Below, piece by piece: positions 9,252 to 18,287 of a stretch of 64,000 nt of DNA. Numbering within the stretch: the first letter of the stretch is position 1; each line of letters begins with the position of its first letter. The notes below the pieces were generated by a model. It saw nothing but the letters and a program-made list of their open reading frames with translations, had not been told where the DNA came from and ran no database searches. The DNA is taken from the NCBI GenBank assembly GCA_002350525.1, contig DEFA01000050.1, forward strand, positions 199,281 to 263,280, written 5' to 3'. Source of the DNA: Lachnospiraceae bacterium UBA2864 (GTDB lineage Bacteria; Bacillota; Clostridia; Lachnospirales; Lachnospiraceae). Both the position numbers and the translations under genes were made by a program.

Positions 9252-10466
9252 TTATGCTTGTTTCATCGGATAAAAATATCTAAGCTTTTTAGTTTTTGAA
9301 TCTATTTCAATATCATCGGCATAATTAAATGTAACTGTAGCTTCACTATCTATATATTTCTTCATATAGAACATGAATTTTTCTTCAACAGCTGCCCTCT
9401 TATCAGGATCTGCCAAAACAAATAACACACTGAAGTCTAAATATGAATTCTGTCTGATCTGAAATTGCTCTACGATACTTTCCTCTTTATTGATATATGA
9501 CATTACCTGGAATAAGAACACTGATTTCATTGTGCTGCCATCTTGTAAATAGATTACATCTCCTGCTCTTCCGGTGTTTAACTCTAAAATATCATCGCAT
9601 AAACCACATGAGCAATTTTCTGATTTAACTAATTTGCCTGTGTCTCCCACTAAATATCTGATTATAGGCATGCTATAATTTATCTTGCTCGTAACACAAA
9701 CCTTACCTTCTTCACCATATGGCAATACATTATTGTTATCATCGAGTATTTCAACATCCACATTTTCACTAATCACATGCATTTTCCCTTCAGGACATTC
9801 ATATGCAATCCCCCACACTTCTCTGGAACCATACTGATTAGCTACCGGGCATTTAAATACTTTCTCTATATGCTCTCTTTGATTTTTAACCACATATTCT
9901 CCGGCCAACTCAATAAGCTTGATTTTCTCAATCGGAAAATCTTCCATTTTTTCAATTTCTAATGCCAATTTATATACTGCTGACGGAGATCCATATATCC
10001 ATGTTTCCGGTATATTATCTATTATCTGTTTATACTTAATCACATTCTCTTTAGTAATATATAGATTCGGAAAATAGATTTTGCTTTCTCCTTTAAATGG
10101 TTCCATTATTATGCCATTCTTAGAATCAGCTAAGTTGTTTGATGTTTCGAATTTCGTCATCTCTGATTTCGAAACATTCGGATAAAGCAGTTTTCTTCGA
10201 GAATACATTATCTTCGTAATTACAAATCTTTCCATCTTACTTTTATATACTCTCAATGATTTTCCTGTCGAACCACTTGTGAATTCCGGAAGTAAGCTAT
10301 TTCTATCAACACCTTCAGGAAACAACTTATCATAATTATCCAGCAATAATTCTTTTGTAAGAACCGAATTGCTTGAATCAAAATCAATCCCATTCTCTTT
10401 GTAGAACGGTACTTTTTTCTTTGCAAACTCTAAAATTTTACTTAGTTGCTTATCATCTTTTTTCAT
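9252..10466 (-). CDS. PaaK/CapK-like adenylate-forming enzyme
   Basis: About 404 residues of the phenylacetate-CoA-ligase-like branch of ANL enzymes. The P-loop is FTSGSTGK (around 70-77 from this start); the middle has NQYGSREVWG, then a likely zinc site in ENCSCGLCDD, as in PaaK-type proteins. It should activate a carboxylic acid as an acyl-AMP and pass it to CoA or, given the next gene, to the ACP at 8944. ATG at 10466 has GGAAGAGGGAAGAA directly upstream and overlaps the previous gene by 14 nt; the longer in-frame start at 10499 lacks a ribosome site. The acid cannot be told from sequence. Confidence 0.72.
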   Translation of the reverse strand: MKKDDKQLSKILEFAKKKVPFYKENGIDFDSSNSVLTKELLLDNYDKLFPEGVDRNSLLPEFTSGSTGKSLRVYKSKMERFVITKIMYSRRKLLYPNVSKSEMTKFETSNNLADSKNGIIMEPFKGESKIYFPNLYITKENVIKYKQIIDNIPETWIYGSPSAVYKLALEIEKMEDFPIEKIKLIELAGEYVVKNQREHIEKVFKCPVANQYGSREVWGIAYECPEGKMHVISENVDVEILDDNNNVLPYGEEGKVCVTSKINYSMPIIRYLVGDTGKLVKSENCSCGLCDDILELNTGRAGDVIYLQDGSTMKSVFLFQVMSYINKEESIVEQFQIRQNSYLDFSVLFVLADPDKRAAVEEKFMFYMKKYIDSEATVTFNYADDIEIDSKTKKLRYFYPMKQA

Positions 10467-11355
10467 TTCTTCCCTCTTCCTGATATAATAAAATATCATT
10501 AATTAATCCCACAATTTTTATATCTATGTTAGTCATCTTCTCCAGATTATATTTTTCAAAATTTCTGAAAAACTCAGCATACTCATCAATCAGCGATTCT
10601 TTCGGAATAGCATATCCCTGCTGTAAATCAATATGCTTCACTTCTTGATCTGTATAAATCACAACTGATTTATCATCTATTTCAGAATGCCAATCCAAAT
10701 ATATATTGCACTCGATCTGTCCATTAAGTAGAAAGTAAACCTTAGCCGCCGTACAATAATCTGTAACCTTTTTTTCACACTTCACTAACGACACATCACC
10801 ATAATTAAGCATATAGTGAATACAATTAGGAAAATTATCCTGTATGCATCCCCCACCATGTTTATCATCTATATACTTATAGCCATCTCCTGAAGATTGA
10901 ATTCCGATTTCTTCAAGATATTTTATTTCAATTCTTTTTACTGATTTTGAATCTAATAAATTATAGATTTTAGAGATTTGTCTATTATAAGAACGGTGAT
11001 ACATTATTATCGGATAATTGCTGTACTCTTTACACGCGGCCAAGATCATATTCATTTCATCAGGTGAGCAAGCAAATGGCTTTTCACATATAACTTTATG
11101 CCCCATTCTGATCAATTCGATCAGAATATCTCTCCTATAGCTTTGATGAACCAATAAAACTATATAATCAAAATCAATCTCGCTTATCATCTTCTTATAG
11201 TCACTGTATAGCTTTGCATTTGATAGATTATAGTTTTTCAGCTTTTCACTATTCTTATCGCATAATCCTACAATCTGATAATCAGAGGATTTCTTTATTC
11301 CTTCTATTACATATTTAGAAACATCACCAAGTCCGATAATCGCTAATCTTTTCAT
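10453..11355 (-). CDS. Gfo/Idh/MocA-family oxidoreductase
   Basis: 300 residues. The N-terminal Rossmann fold begins AIIGLGDVSKYV, and the family signature EKPFA lies near 93-97. These enzymes oxidise or reduce sugars, inositols or sugar nucleotides with NAD(P). It is shorter than its two relatives upstream (350 and 358 residues) and less alike, so it probably acts at a different step. It is 3 nt from the methyltransferase stop and overlaps the adenylating enzyme. Substrate unknown. Confidence 0.75.
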   Translation of the reverse strand: MKRLAIIGLGDVSKYVIEGIKKSSDYQIVGLCDKNSEKLKNYNLSNAKLYSDYKKMISEIDFDYIVLLVHQSYRRDILIELIRMGHKVICEKPFACSPDEMNMILAACKEYSNYPIIMYHRSYNRQISKIYNLLDSKSVKRIEIKYLEEIGIQSSGDGYKYIDDKHGGGCIQDNFPNCIHYMLNYGDVSLVKCEKKVTDYCTAAKVYFLLNGQIECNIYLDWHSEIDDKSVVIYTDQEVKHIDLQQGYAIPKESLIDEYAEFFRNFEKYNLEKMTNIDIKIVGLINDILLYQEEGRNEKR

Positions 11356-11358
11356 TTT

Positions 11359-12228
11359 CTATTCTAATCGTACCCAAAAAGCTACGAGATGTCCTTCCAA
11401 TACTATTTGTTTATTTTCTTTTATTTCTTTTATTACCGCTGCTTTAACGTAATCATATAAGCATTGCCATTGATCTTTTGATATATCTGTTGAATAGCCA
11501 CCTTTCGATAATCTATACATCATTGCAGATGTATAATAATCCAGTACTATCTGCGGATCATTCATCAGTGCATCGTTAAAATAGTCATGTTTTTCTACTT
11601 TATTAAATCTGTTATTCAAGTATTGATACGCTCTGTCGCCATTAAACTTTAAATATTGTTCTTTATCCATCATGTATTGAGGAAACTTGAATTTCTCTAA
11701 AGCCTCATAATGAATAACATTTAAATAGTCCTTCAAAGAATGCTCATATGTTGTTATTAAAATTCTAGCGTTGTCTTTAGCCAAGCTTTCGACTTTATCA
11801 AAGATTGCATCGATATTATCAATATGATGTAAGACATGCATCAAACTTATAAGTTCACAGCTATGTTTCGGAATATTTATTTGTGATATATCATCATTAA
11901 TATATATACATTCACAATTTGATTTATTTTTTGTATTAAGTTTTGCTTCTTCAATAAGTGATTTTGATATATCGCAAAAATACGCGTTTCCGCTAACATA
12001 TTTTAGTATTTCAGAACTATACTTTGCGTTTCCGCACCCAATATCAATATACCCATCAAAACTCTGCTTATCCAAAATAGACAAAAGGAAATCCCGATAA
12101 CTCTTCTTCGCCATACCATACTTATTCCATATATCTATTCTGGTTGATAACTTTGATTTATCGTTATAAAAAACTTTATTCAGCACTTCTATATCATAAA
12201 AATTCTTTGGCGTATTCATTGATTTCAT
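11359..12228 (-). CDS. class I SAM-dependent methyltransferase
   Basis: 289 residues. SAM-binding motif I is DIGCGNAKYSSEIL (around 58-71), the acidic residue after strand 2 is in AYFCDIS, and the post-motif MHVLHHIDNIDAIF is typical. Likely an O- or N-methyltransferase tailoring the operon product. The start overlaps the upstream gene by 35 nt; a second ATG three codons in (12219) is equally possible. Target unknown. Confidence 0.78.
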   Translation of the reverse strand: MKSMNTPKNFYDIEVLNKVFYNDKSKLSTRIDIWNKYGMAKKSYRDFLLSILDKQSFDGYIDIGCGNAKYSSEILKYVSGNAYFCDISKSLIEEAKLNTKNKSNCECIYINDDISQINIPKHSCELISLMHVLHHIDNIDAIFDKVESLAKDNARILITTYEHSLKDYLNVIHYEALEKFKFPQYMMDKEQYLKFNGDRAYQYLNNRFNKVEKHDYFNDALMNDPQIVLDYYTSAMMYRLSKGGYSTDISKDQWQCLYDYVKAAVIKEIKENKQIVLEGHLVAFWVRLE

Positions 12229-13384
12229 TATTCTTTTCTATATATTTTTTTAATTCATACTTTTCGATAAAGTAATTTAATAATTCAAGACATTTGTTGA
12301 TTGCCACTGCTATCGGTTCATACATCGGCTGTGCGAATGTTGACATATAAGTTTCATAAAGCACTGTGTTTTTATCTATCCAATTCAGGTTAATAACATT
12401 CTTAGACACCAAACATTTATCATAGTTTCCCAGTGGTATGATAGATTTGTTTCTTATATCTCCAAGTATCCTGGTAACTTGCTCCAGCTTTCCGCCTTTA
12501 GCTTTGTATATAAGTTTGGAAGTATTATTTATAAAAACAGATACCAGCTCATCTAAATCCATTTTGCTTTCAACATCTAATACTTTCGATACTAAGCCGG
12601 ATTTATCAAATATTACTCTGTTTACATTATTAACAGCATTTATAAACGCCTCTGAAACGAAATATGTATCATAAACTCTACTATCTTGAAATGTTATGAA
12701 AACATGATTGCAACACGCTTTTTCATACGATTTAAGTGATTCAATATATTGAGTTTTATGCATTACTTCATCAATACTGCTCTCCTCATAACAAATCACT
12801 ATAATATCCATATCGGCCATTTTATCTTCACATAAAGATCCAATACCTACTACAGATTCTATTAATTCATTGTCTTTTAACCATTCAACATAATCAAAAT
12901 TTTCTTCTGTAATGATTTTTCTATACGCCTGACGATGGTTTTCAATCGATGATTTCAGCGTATAACCTTGGTTTAAGAGGATTTTCCTCATTGCTGTGTT
13001 ATTTTCATGTATATCAGCTAATAGCTGGCAGTATTTAGATTTCCAATTTTTTCTTATATAATTTTCCAGTTCTACCAACGCATGTGTTCCAAGCTTTTTA
13101 TGCCAATATTGAGGTAATAAACCAATTCCAATCTGAAGACCGTCTTCCGGTCTCTCAATAATATGGGCATTTCCAATAACCTTACCCTGATATAAGATCA
13201 TCAAATAAACATTTGGAAGTTCTGTATTTTTAAGCATCTTCTCTTCAAAAAAAGACTTTGCTAAATCTTTATCAGTATATTTATCCCAAGTTAAATATTT
13301 GGAAACTTCCTCATTAGAACAGAACTCCCAAAAATCCGAAAAATCACTTTCTTGAGCCGTCCTTAACTCAATTTCTTTACTCAT
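12194..13384 (-). CDS. GNAT acetyltransferase fused to nucleotidyltransferase
   Basis: 396 residues in two parts. Residues 1-160 are a RimJ/RimL-type GNAT domain (ELRTAQESDFSDFW; acetyl-CoA loop around LPQYWHKKLGTHAL). Residues about 170-396 look like an ANT/polymerase-beta nucleotidyltransferase: VVGIGSLCEDKMADMDIIVI carries the GS...DxD pattern that binds Mg-NTP. Aminoglycoside-modifying enzymes use both activities, so in this operon the protein could give self-resistance or tailor an amine and a hydroxyl. ATG at 13384 follows AGGGGG. Both domain calls rest on motif patterns; the pairing is unusual. Confidence 0.65.
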   Translation of the reverse strand: MSKEIELRTAQESDFSDFWEFCSNEEVSKYLTWDKYTDKDLAKSFFEEKMLKNTELPNVYLMILYQGKVIGNAHIIERPEDGLQIGIGLLPQYWHKKLGTHALVELENYIRKNWKSKYCQLLADIHENNTAMRKILLNQGYTLKSSIENHRQAYRKIITEENFDYVEWLKDNELIESVVGIGSLCEDKMADMDIIVICYEESSIDEVMHKTQYIESLKSYEKACCNHVFITFQDSRVYDTYFVSEAFINAVNNVNRVIFDKSGLVSKVLDVESKMDLDELVSVFINNTSKLIYKAKGGKLEQVTRILGDIRNKSIIPLGNYDKCLVSKNVINLNWIDKNTVLYETYMSTFAQPMYEPIAVAINKCLELLNYFIEKYELKKYIEKNNEINEYAKEFL

Positions 13385-13392
13385 ATATCCCC

Positions 13393-14619
13393 CTAAACAA
13401 CACTACATACAGCCTTCACATAAATATCTGCATACTTCTCGATTTCTTTTTTGTCATTAATTAAAAATCTCGGTGCTGAAAGTAAGCATTTATCCGATTC
13501 AATTGCATTTTCATATTTTGAAACATCTATTTCACATGTAAATTCCGATAATCCATCCTTTGAAAAAAGTCTTTTTGTAGCTGAAAAAGCATTACAATAC
13601 TGGTTATAAAAATGTCCCGGAAGCAGATAATACTTATGTCCTACATAACAATCCACTCCATTCTGCCTTATATTCTCTGCAATATTTCTTGCATAGTCCT
13701 TAGGCACAAACAATTTCGGCATATACCAGCCCCCCATTGTCCAATTGTCTTTTTTTACTCTATGTCCTTTATAGATTCCTGTTTCATCCAATAAATCCAT
13801 AAAGTAATTATTTGCATCTAAAACCTCATTAACATGCTTTTCAAATGTCTCAAGAATGCTTATTCCTAATGCAGCTGATACAGGATTCATTCGATTCTTT
13901 ATTGCCCCAATCGAAGTTCCCGCAAATCGAAATAGATTTTCATCACTTACAATACTTTTCTTAGCTTGATTTCCATTTTCGATACAGCCCAAATATCTGT
14001 AATGTCCAAATGCACAACATCTTTCATATAAAGATTCATTATTGGTACAGATTACACCTCCCTCAACCAGAGGAAACGCCTTTTCCCTCATGCAGCTTGC
14101 AACACCTATATCGCCTATGGAGCCACACATAACGCCATCACAAAGTGCACCATGCGCGTGAGAGAAATCCTCGATAACATATATTCCATGCTTGCGTGCA
14201 ATTATCATAATAGCTTTCATATCACATGGATGCCCATATAAATGTACTGCTACAATTGCTTTTGTGTTCGGTGTTATTTCATCCTCAATCTTTTGGGGAT
14301 CAATGCATAAAGTCACCGGATCAATATCCGCATATTTTATTTTTGCCCCTAAAGAAAATGCCTGAAATGCAGATGCCCAATACGTCATTGCCGGAGCTAT
14401 TATTTCTGTTCCTTCACCAACCCCACAAGCCCATAGGGCTTCTAACATTGCAGATGTACCATTACAGCATGCCAACACATACTTAACACGTTGATATTCT
14501 GAATATTTCGATTCAAATGTCTGTACAAGATTAAGTGAGTCGTCTAAATTCGCATTACATGCTTTAATCGCATTTTCTAAATCGTCAGATGAATATTTAT
14601 ATAAAAACATATTATTCAT
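13393..14619 (-). CDS. DegT/DnrJ/EryC1/StrS aminotransferase
   Basis: About 408 residues. PLP fold-I features: NGTSAMLEAL, APAMTYWASA, the PLP-binding Asp in VIEDFSHAHGA and the Schiff-base lysine in MREKAFPLVEGGV (around 183). Enzymes of this family aminate keto-sugars or keto-cyclitols (WbpE, NtdA, StsC, BtrS) with glutamate or glutamine as donor. It lies directly after two Gfo/Idh/MocA dehydrogenases, the standard oxidise-then-aminate pair for making an aminosugar or aminocyclitol. ATG 14619 (after AGGGTGA) is preferred over GTG 14628. Whether the substrate is a sugar or an inositol cannot be read. Confidence 0.85.
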   Translation of the reverse strand: MNNMFLYKYSSDDLENAIKACNANLDDSLNLVQTFESKYSEYQRVKYVLACCNGTSAMLEALWACGVGEGTEIIAPAMTYWASAFQAFSLGAKIKYADIDPVTLCIDPQKIEDEITPNTKAIVAVHLYGHPCDMKAIMIIARKHGIYVIEDFSHAHGALCDGVMCGSIGDIGVASCMREKAFPLVEGGVICTNNESLYERCCAFGHYRYLGCIENGNQAKKSIVSDENLFRFAGTSIGAIKNRMNPVSAALGISILETFEKHVNEVLDANNYFMDLLDETGIYKGHRVKKDNWTMGGWYMPKLFVPKDYARNIAENIRQNGVDCYVGHKYYLLPGHFYNQYCNAFSATKRLFSKDGLSEFTCEIDVSKYENAIESDKCLLSAPRFLINDKKEIEKYADIYVKAVCSVV

Positions 14620-14624
14620 GTCAC

Positions 14625-15677
14625 TCACCCTAATTTGATCATTTCACTATTTTTACTGGATTCCCTAAGTGCTTCAATTACTCGAATCGTCTTACTTGCA
14701 AACTCTGCATTTGTCGGAGAAATAGTACCATTATTCATCGCCTGTGCCATCTCATCGATTCCCCATGATAAATTCCAATCAATATGGCATCTGTCTTCCG
14801 GGCCTATAAATTCTTCTTTATCACCATTCCTAAATACAATACTTTCTTTACCACCGAATCCTCCTACATACAGAGTTCCTTTTGTACCATGAATAATTAA
14901 TTCATATTTCTGCGGTGAATTCACAACATATGATCCATCAAAAAGTACATAATTATGACCGTAATCCATAAGAGCAACTTCATTATCCGGTGCTGTAACA
15001 TCAAATACTTTTCCTTTAGCAGGACCGTACTGAGTTTCTCTTATAGGCATAGACACTCCTGAAAATCCTGAAATCCTCTTTGGTACTCCAAAAAGAAATA
15101 CAACTATTGATAACGTATATATTCCTAAACTTGATAAGCTACCACCATCATTATAAAACCACTCAGGATCATAATTAGTATCCTTGCGATATGCCGGACC
15201 CATATTAGATCCACTTGCTCTGACCAGAACAACATCTCCTATCAAACCATCTTCTATATACTTTTTGGTCAGCTTATTTCTGCTTGAAAGCATAACCTGT
15301 GGAGCTGAACAGAATACCAGATTTTTTCGTTTTGCCAAATCCAACAATTCTTGTGCCTGTTGTGAAGTCTCAGCAAAAGGTTTTTCTGAATATACATTAA
15401 AGCCTGCATTTAAGACTTCCTTTATCTGCTCGTAATGACACTTATGTGGTGTCAATAAAACAACGATATCTATATTCAAATCTTTATCATCAAGCATACT
15501 TTGAATCGATTTATATAATCTTTTGACATTACAATACTCTGAAGCTTTTTCTAAATTTGCTTCATTAATATCAACCAATGCAACAATCTCACAATATTCA
15601 GATTTTAATAAACCATCAAAATACCATCTATACGCTACTGCTCCGCATCCAACAATCGCTACCTTTTTCTTTTCCAC
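14625..15677 (-). CDS. Gfo/Idh/MocA-family dehydrogenase
   Basis: 350 residues. NAD-binding start VAIVGCGAVAYRW, family motif SEKPFA near 96, and a typical C-terminal beta-sheet domain. The GTG start at 15677 has GGAGG 9 nt upstream. The gene sits between another such dehydrogenase and the DegT aminotransferase. Likely makes or reduces the keto group used for amination. Inositol, sugar phosphate and sugar nucleotide substrates are all possible. Confidence 0.8.
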   Translation of the reverse strand: MEKKKVAIVGCGAVAYRWYFDGLLKSEYCEIVALVDINEANLEKASEYCNVKRLYKSIQSMLDDKDLNIDIVVLLTPHKCHYEQIKEVLNAGFNVYSEKPFAETSQQAQELLDLAKRKNLVFCSAPQVMLSSRNKLTKKYIEDGLIGDVVLVRASGSNMGPAYRKDTNYDPEWFYNDGGSLSSLGIYTLSIVVFLFGVPKRISGFSGVSMPIRETQYGPAKGKVFDVTAPDNEVALMDYGHNYVLFDGSYVVNSPQKYELIIHGTKGTLYVGGFGGKESIVFRNGDKEEFIGPEDRCHIDWNLSWGIDEMAQAMNNGTISPTNAEFASKTIRVIEALRESSKNSEMIKLG

Positions 15678-15715
15678 AAGTTATAACCTCCGTTGTTATA
15701 TAATCATCTTGGTTG

Positions 15716-16792
15716 TTACTTATCCAGCATTCCAACAAAATCCAAAGTTTTCACATTATTCAACGGGAGTTGGATTACTGAATTAGTTTTACATGACTCA
15801 TAAATTGCCAAAATAACCTCAATTGCATTCTTTCCTTCTTCTGCTGATATATATGGATTAGTTTTATTACATATCGCCTCAATAACATCACTGTATAGCA
15901 TTGCATGTCCATTACCATACTCGTTAATTGATGCCTCAAATATATCTGAAATCGCTTTGTCGTCATTATTCTCTTTTTCAAACTTCCATAATTCTACTTT
16001 ATTTAAATTATTCCCTCCGATCTGAATCGTTCCTTTTTCACCAAATACCGAAAGCTTCGATTCCAGATTTTTAGGATAAACATTTACTGTTCCCTCTATC
16101 GTAGCAATAATTCCGTTTGCAAACTTTATTACAGCCATTCCAACATCTTCACATTCAATACTCCCATGCACTTTATTGGCAATACGTCCGTATACAGACT
16201 CAACTTTCTCATTCATAATCCATAACAGGCTATCAATACCATGAATACACTGATTCATAAGACATCCACCATCTTGTTCCCAACTGCCTCTCCATAATGC
16301 CTGCTTGTAATATATATCGTTTCTATTCCATCTCACACATATGCTTCCATGCGATATAGTACCTAGACGATGATATAACATAGCTTTCTTTGCCTGTTGT
16401 AATGCTCCGTTAAATCTGTTTTGAAAGCATACCGTTACACAAACATTCTTTTCTTTACTAAGTTCAATGATTCTATCAGCATCTTCCATGCTCAATGCAA
16501 TCGGCTTCTCAATAACAACATGTTTATGTCTGTTAATACAATCAATCGCTATTGGGGCATGTGTGCCACTAGGAGTTGCAATAGCAACAAGTTCTATATC
16601 CGGATTTTCGTCAAGCATCTTTATATGATCATCATATTGCTTAGGAATAAACTTAAATGGATATTTATTACATACTTCCACAGTTTGTGCATGATCTGTA
16701 TCGCAGATTGCTACTATCTCTAAGTCATTATAAAGTGCCGCCTCAATATGTTTTTTTGAAATCCTTCCACACCCTATTAATGCATACTTCAT
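15716..16792 (-). CDS. Gfo/Idh/MocA dehydrogenase, WlbA/WbpB-like
   Basis: 358 residues. N-terminal ALIGCGRISKKHI, signature VIEKPIALS, and the segment WRGSWEQDGGCLMNQCIHGI (around 167-186), which closely resembles WlbA/WbpB enzymes that oxidise C3 of UDP-N-acetylglucosamine uronate. Such a 3-dehydrogenase feeds a DegT aminotransferase to give a 3-amino sugar, as here. This is the first gene of operon D, about 110 nt after a predicted activator-dependent promoter. The substrate could also be a free sugar phosphate, as for NtdC. Confidence 0.82.
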   Translation of the reverse strand: MKYALIGCGRISKKHIEAALYNDLEIVAICDTDHAQTVEVCNKYPFKFIPKQYDDHIKMLDENPDIELVAIATPSGTHAPIAIDCINRHKHVVIEKPIALSMEDADRIIELSKEKNVCVTVCFQNRFNGALQQAKKAMLYHRLGTISHGSICVRWNRNDIYYKQALWRGSWEQDGGCLMNQCIHGIDSLLWIMNEKVESVYGRIANKVHGSIECEDVGMAVIKFANGIIATIEGTVNVYPKNLESKLSVFGEKGTIQIGGNNLNKVELWKFEKENNDDKAISDIFEASINEYGNGHAMLYSDVIEAICNKTNPYISAEEGKNAIEVILAIYESCKTNSVIQLPLNNVKTLDFVGMLDK

Positions 16793-16903
16793 TTAAATCA
16801 CCATCTATAATCCTTCTTCATATATTTAAATATTTATTACTTAAAATTTAGAGAAATTTGATTTTTCAAAAATTTTTTTCGATTCAGAACTCCAACAAAT
16901 ACC

Positions 16904-16979
16904 AAGTTAATCAATATTTGATTTATGTTCAACTATCAATGAGTAAACGACTCATATTTCTTGTGAACGACTCATTTTT
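16904..16979 (-). promoter_or_regulatory. tandem-repeat activator site and promoter of operon D
   Basis: On the minus strand GTCGTTCAC (16971-16963) and GTCGTTTAC (16951-16943) repeat with a 20-bp period. TTGAAC (16932-16927) begins 19 nt after the start of the last repeat, and TAACTT (16909-16904) follows after 17 nt. The same layout recurs at 28829, 30576 and 31271. The rest of the 372-nt gap holds only a terminator; no gene is seen. Confidence 0.65.
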
Positions 16980-17040
16980 CCGATTACATATGCTATTCTT
17001 AACTACAAATAAACAAACTACTAACAATTGAAAATAAAAT

Positions 17041-17089
17041 CCAAATCAAATAAAATCCGACTAGTTCACTATCAAAGTGAACTAGCCGG
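17041..17089 (-). terminator. intrinsic terminator
   Basis: Arms 17057-17069 and 17077-17089 pair (core CTAGTTCAC/GTGAACTAG, 9 bp, extended by CCG/CGG). On the minus strand a T-rich tract ATTTTATTTGATTT follows. It separates the isomerase gene from operon D. Confidence 0.8.
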
Positions 17090-17164
17090 TAATACATAAA
17101 AGTGCACAAACGCAATGAAATATAATGCTAAACCATTAACAGTGCATTTTTTCACAAATTCTTT

Positions 17165-17998
17165 TTACATTTCGCAAACATTACGAAAAAAAGCCTCGCA
17201 TGCTCTTTGAAATAAATCCTGAGAGTTTAGGTCAGATGTGATTATTTTGGATTTTTCTTTTCTTTCTAAGTCATCAAAAAATGATAATTTTTTTAAATGC
17301 GGTTCGATCGTAACTGCCCTTCCACCCATATTCTTATATTCATTAAAAATATAACTAAGATGGCCTATCCCCTGCCCAGGAAGAACTATAGTACCATCCT
17401 TTAATGCATCCTTAATATGTAAGTACTCAATATAATTTTTCAATAAATTCCATGCTTCTATTACATCCTGTCCACATGCAATATAATTTGCAGGATCGAA
17501 AACCCCACGAAGATTCGGAATAGTTTTAAATATACTTAAACAATTACTCGCATTATAACCATATGTACCCTTTTCATTTTCAAGACATAGTACGATATTA
17601 TTATCACGAGCTATATCCATTAAAGACTGCAACCTAATCAATACCTGTTCTGAATTCCAAGAAATACTTTTTTCATTTATTGTATAAAATGAGAATATAC
17701 GAATATATTTCGTTTCCAGTATATGAGAAATTTCTATACAGTGTTTCAATAATTCTATTTGATTATTAAAATCTGAATCTAGCGTTATTTTTCCTATCGG
17801 GGAAGCTATCGCCCAAATTTTTATATTCTCAGCTTTCAATAATTCTGAACATTTTTTTATTTTCGATTTATTTATGTGCGTAATATTTTCATTATCAATA
17901 TAACGAATCTCTATACCATTCAAATTATTTCTTATAATCGCACTAATTTGTTCTTCAATAGAACACCCACATTCATCAGCAAACGCATTATATTTCAA
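17165..17998 (-). CDS. sugar phosphate isomerase/epimerase-like TIM barrel
   Basis: 277 residues of the xylose-isomerase-like AP-endonuclease-2 superfamily (IolE/IolH/hydroxypyruvate isomerase relatives). Metal-ligand regions are visible: CLENEKGTYG (Glu near 144), GVFDPANY, YLHIKDA and VTIEPHL (last Glu). Probable role is isomerising or epimerising a sugar, keto-sugar or cyclosugar for the neighbouring pathway. The only usable start is TTG at 17998, because TAG lies three codons upstream; no good ribosome site is seen, so translation may be weak or coupled. It ends before a strong terminator, so it is not in the downstream operon. Confidence 0.65.
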   Translation of the reverse strand: MKYNAFADECGCSIEEQISAIIRNNLNGIEIRYIDNENITHINKSKIKKCSELLKAENIKIWAIASPIGKITLDSDFNNQIELLKHCIEISHILETKYIRIFSFYTINEKSISWNSEQVLIRLQSLMDIARDNNIVLCLENEKGTYGYNASNCLSIFKTIPNLRGVFDPANYIACGQDVIEAWNLLKNYIEYLHIKDALKDGTIVLPGQGIGHLSYIFNEYKNMGGRAVTIEPHLKKLSFFDDLERKEKSKIITSDLNSQDLFQRACEAFFRNVCEM

Positions 17999-18108
17999 AA
18001 TATTCTATTACTGCAATTATAAAATCAGTAATCCTATAAATAATTTGCAGTAACCTCCTCCTCACCAATTAAATTTTAAAAAGCCCTAATCAATTTCTTA
18101 ATCTACGA

Positions 18109-18255
18109 TTATTCTTTCTTTGACTTCTCCTTTATATACCTACATGAATTTACCATATTCACATATCTTTGAGCTTTTTCATTTTCGGTATACTTTCTGT
18201 CCATCCAATTCTGTGAATGAACTAGTTTTAAAAATTTGCAAAATAATCTTATCAT
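18109..18255 (-). CDS. small ORF, 48 residues, unknown
   Basis: ATG at 18255 lies 8 nt after GAGGTG and 33 nt after the stop of the 18288 gene, so it could be the last gene of the RiPP operon. It begins MIRLFCKFLK, is strongly basic with aromatic residues, contains Cys at 6 and near 38, and ends KEKSKKE. No homology recognised. It could be a small accessory or immunity protein, or a chance ORF. Confidence 0.4.
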   Translation of the reverse strand: MIRLFCKFLKLVHSQNWMDRKYTENEKAQRYVNMVNSCRYIKEKSKKE

Positions 18256-18287
18256 TATACAGCACCTCGCTTACGTATTCTTCGTTT

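Noticed and set aside
16941..16979. Repeats first considered as a phage attachment site or transposon end
   Set aside because: They recur as tandem pairs at four promoters with fixed distance to the -10 box, which fits a regulator site; no integrase or transposase is present.
18000..18060. Strong GAGGAGGAGG ribosome-like site upstream of the isomerase gene
   Set aside because: It is followed only by non-standard start codons and a 20-residue frame ending at the isomerase start; no credible gene.
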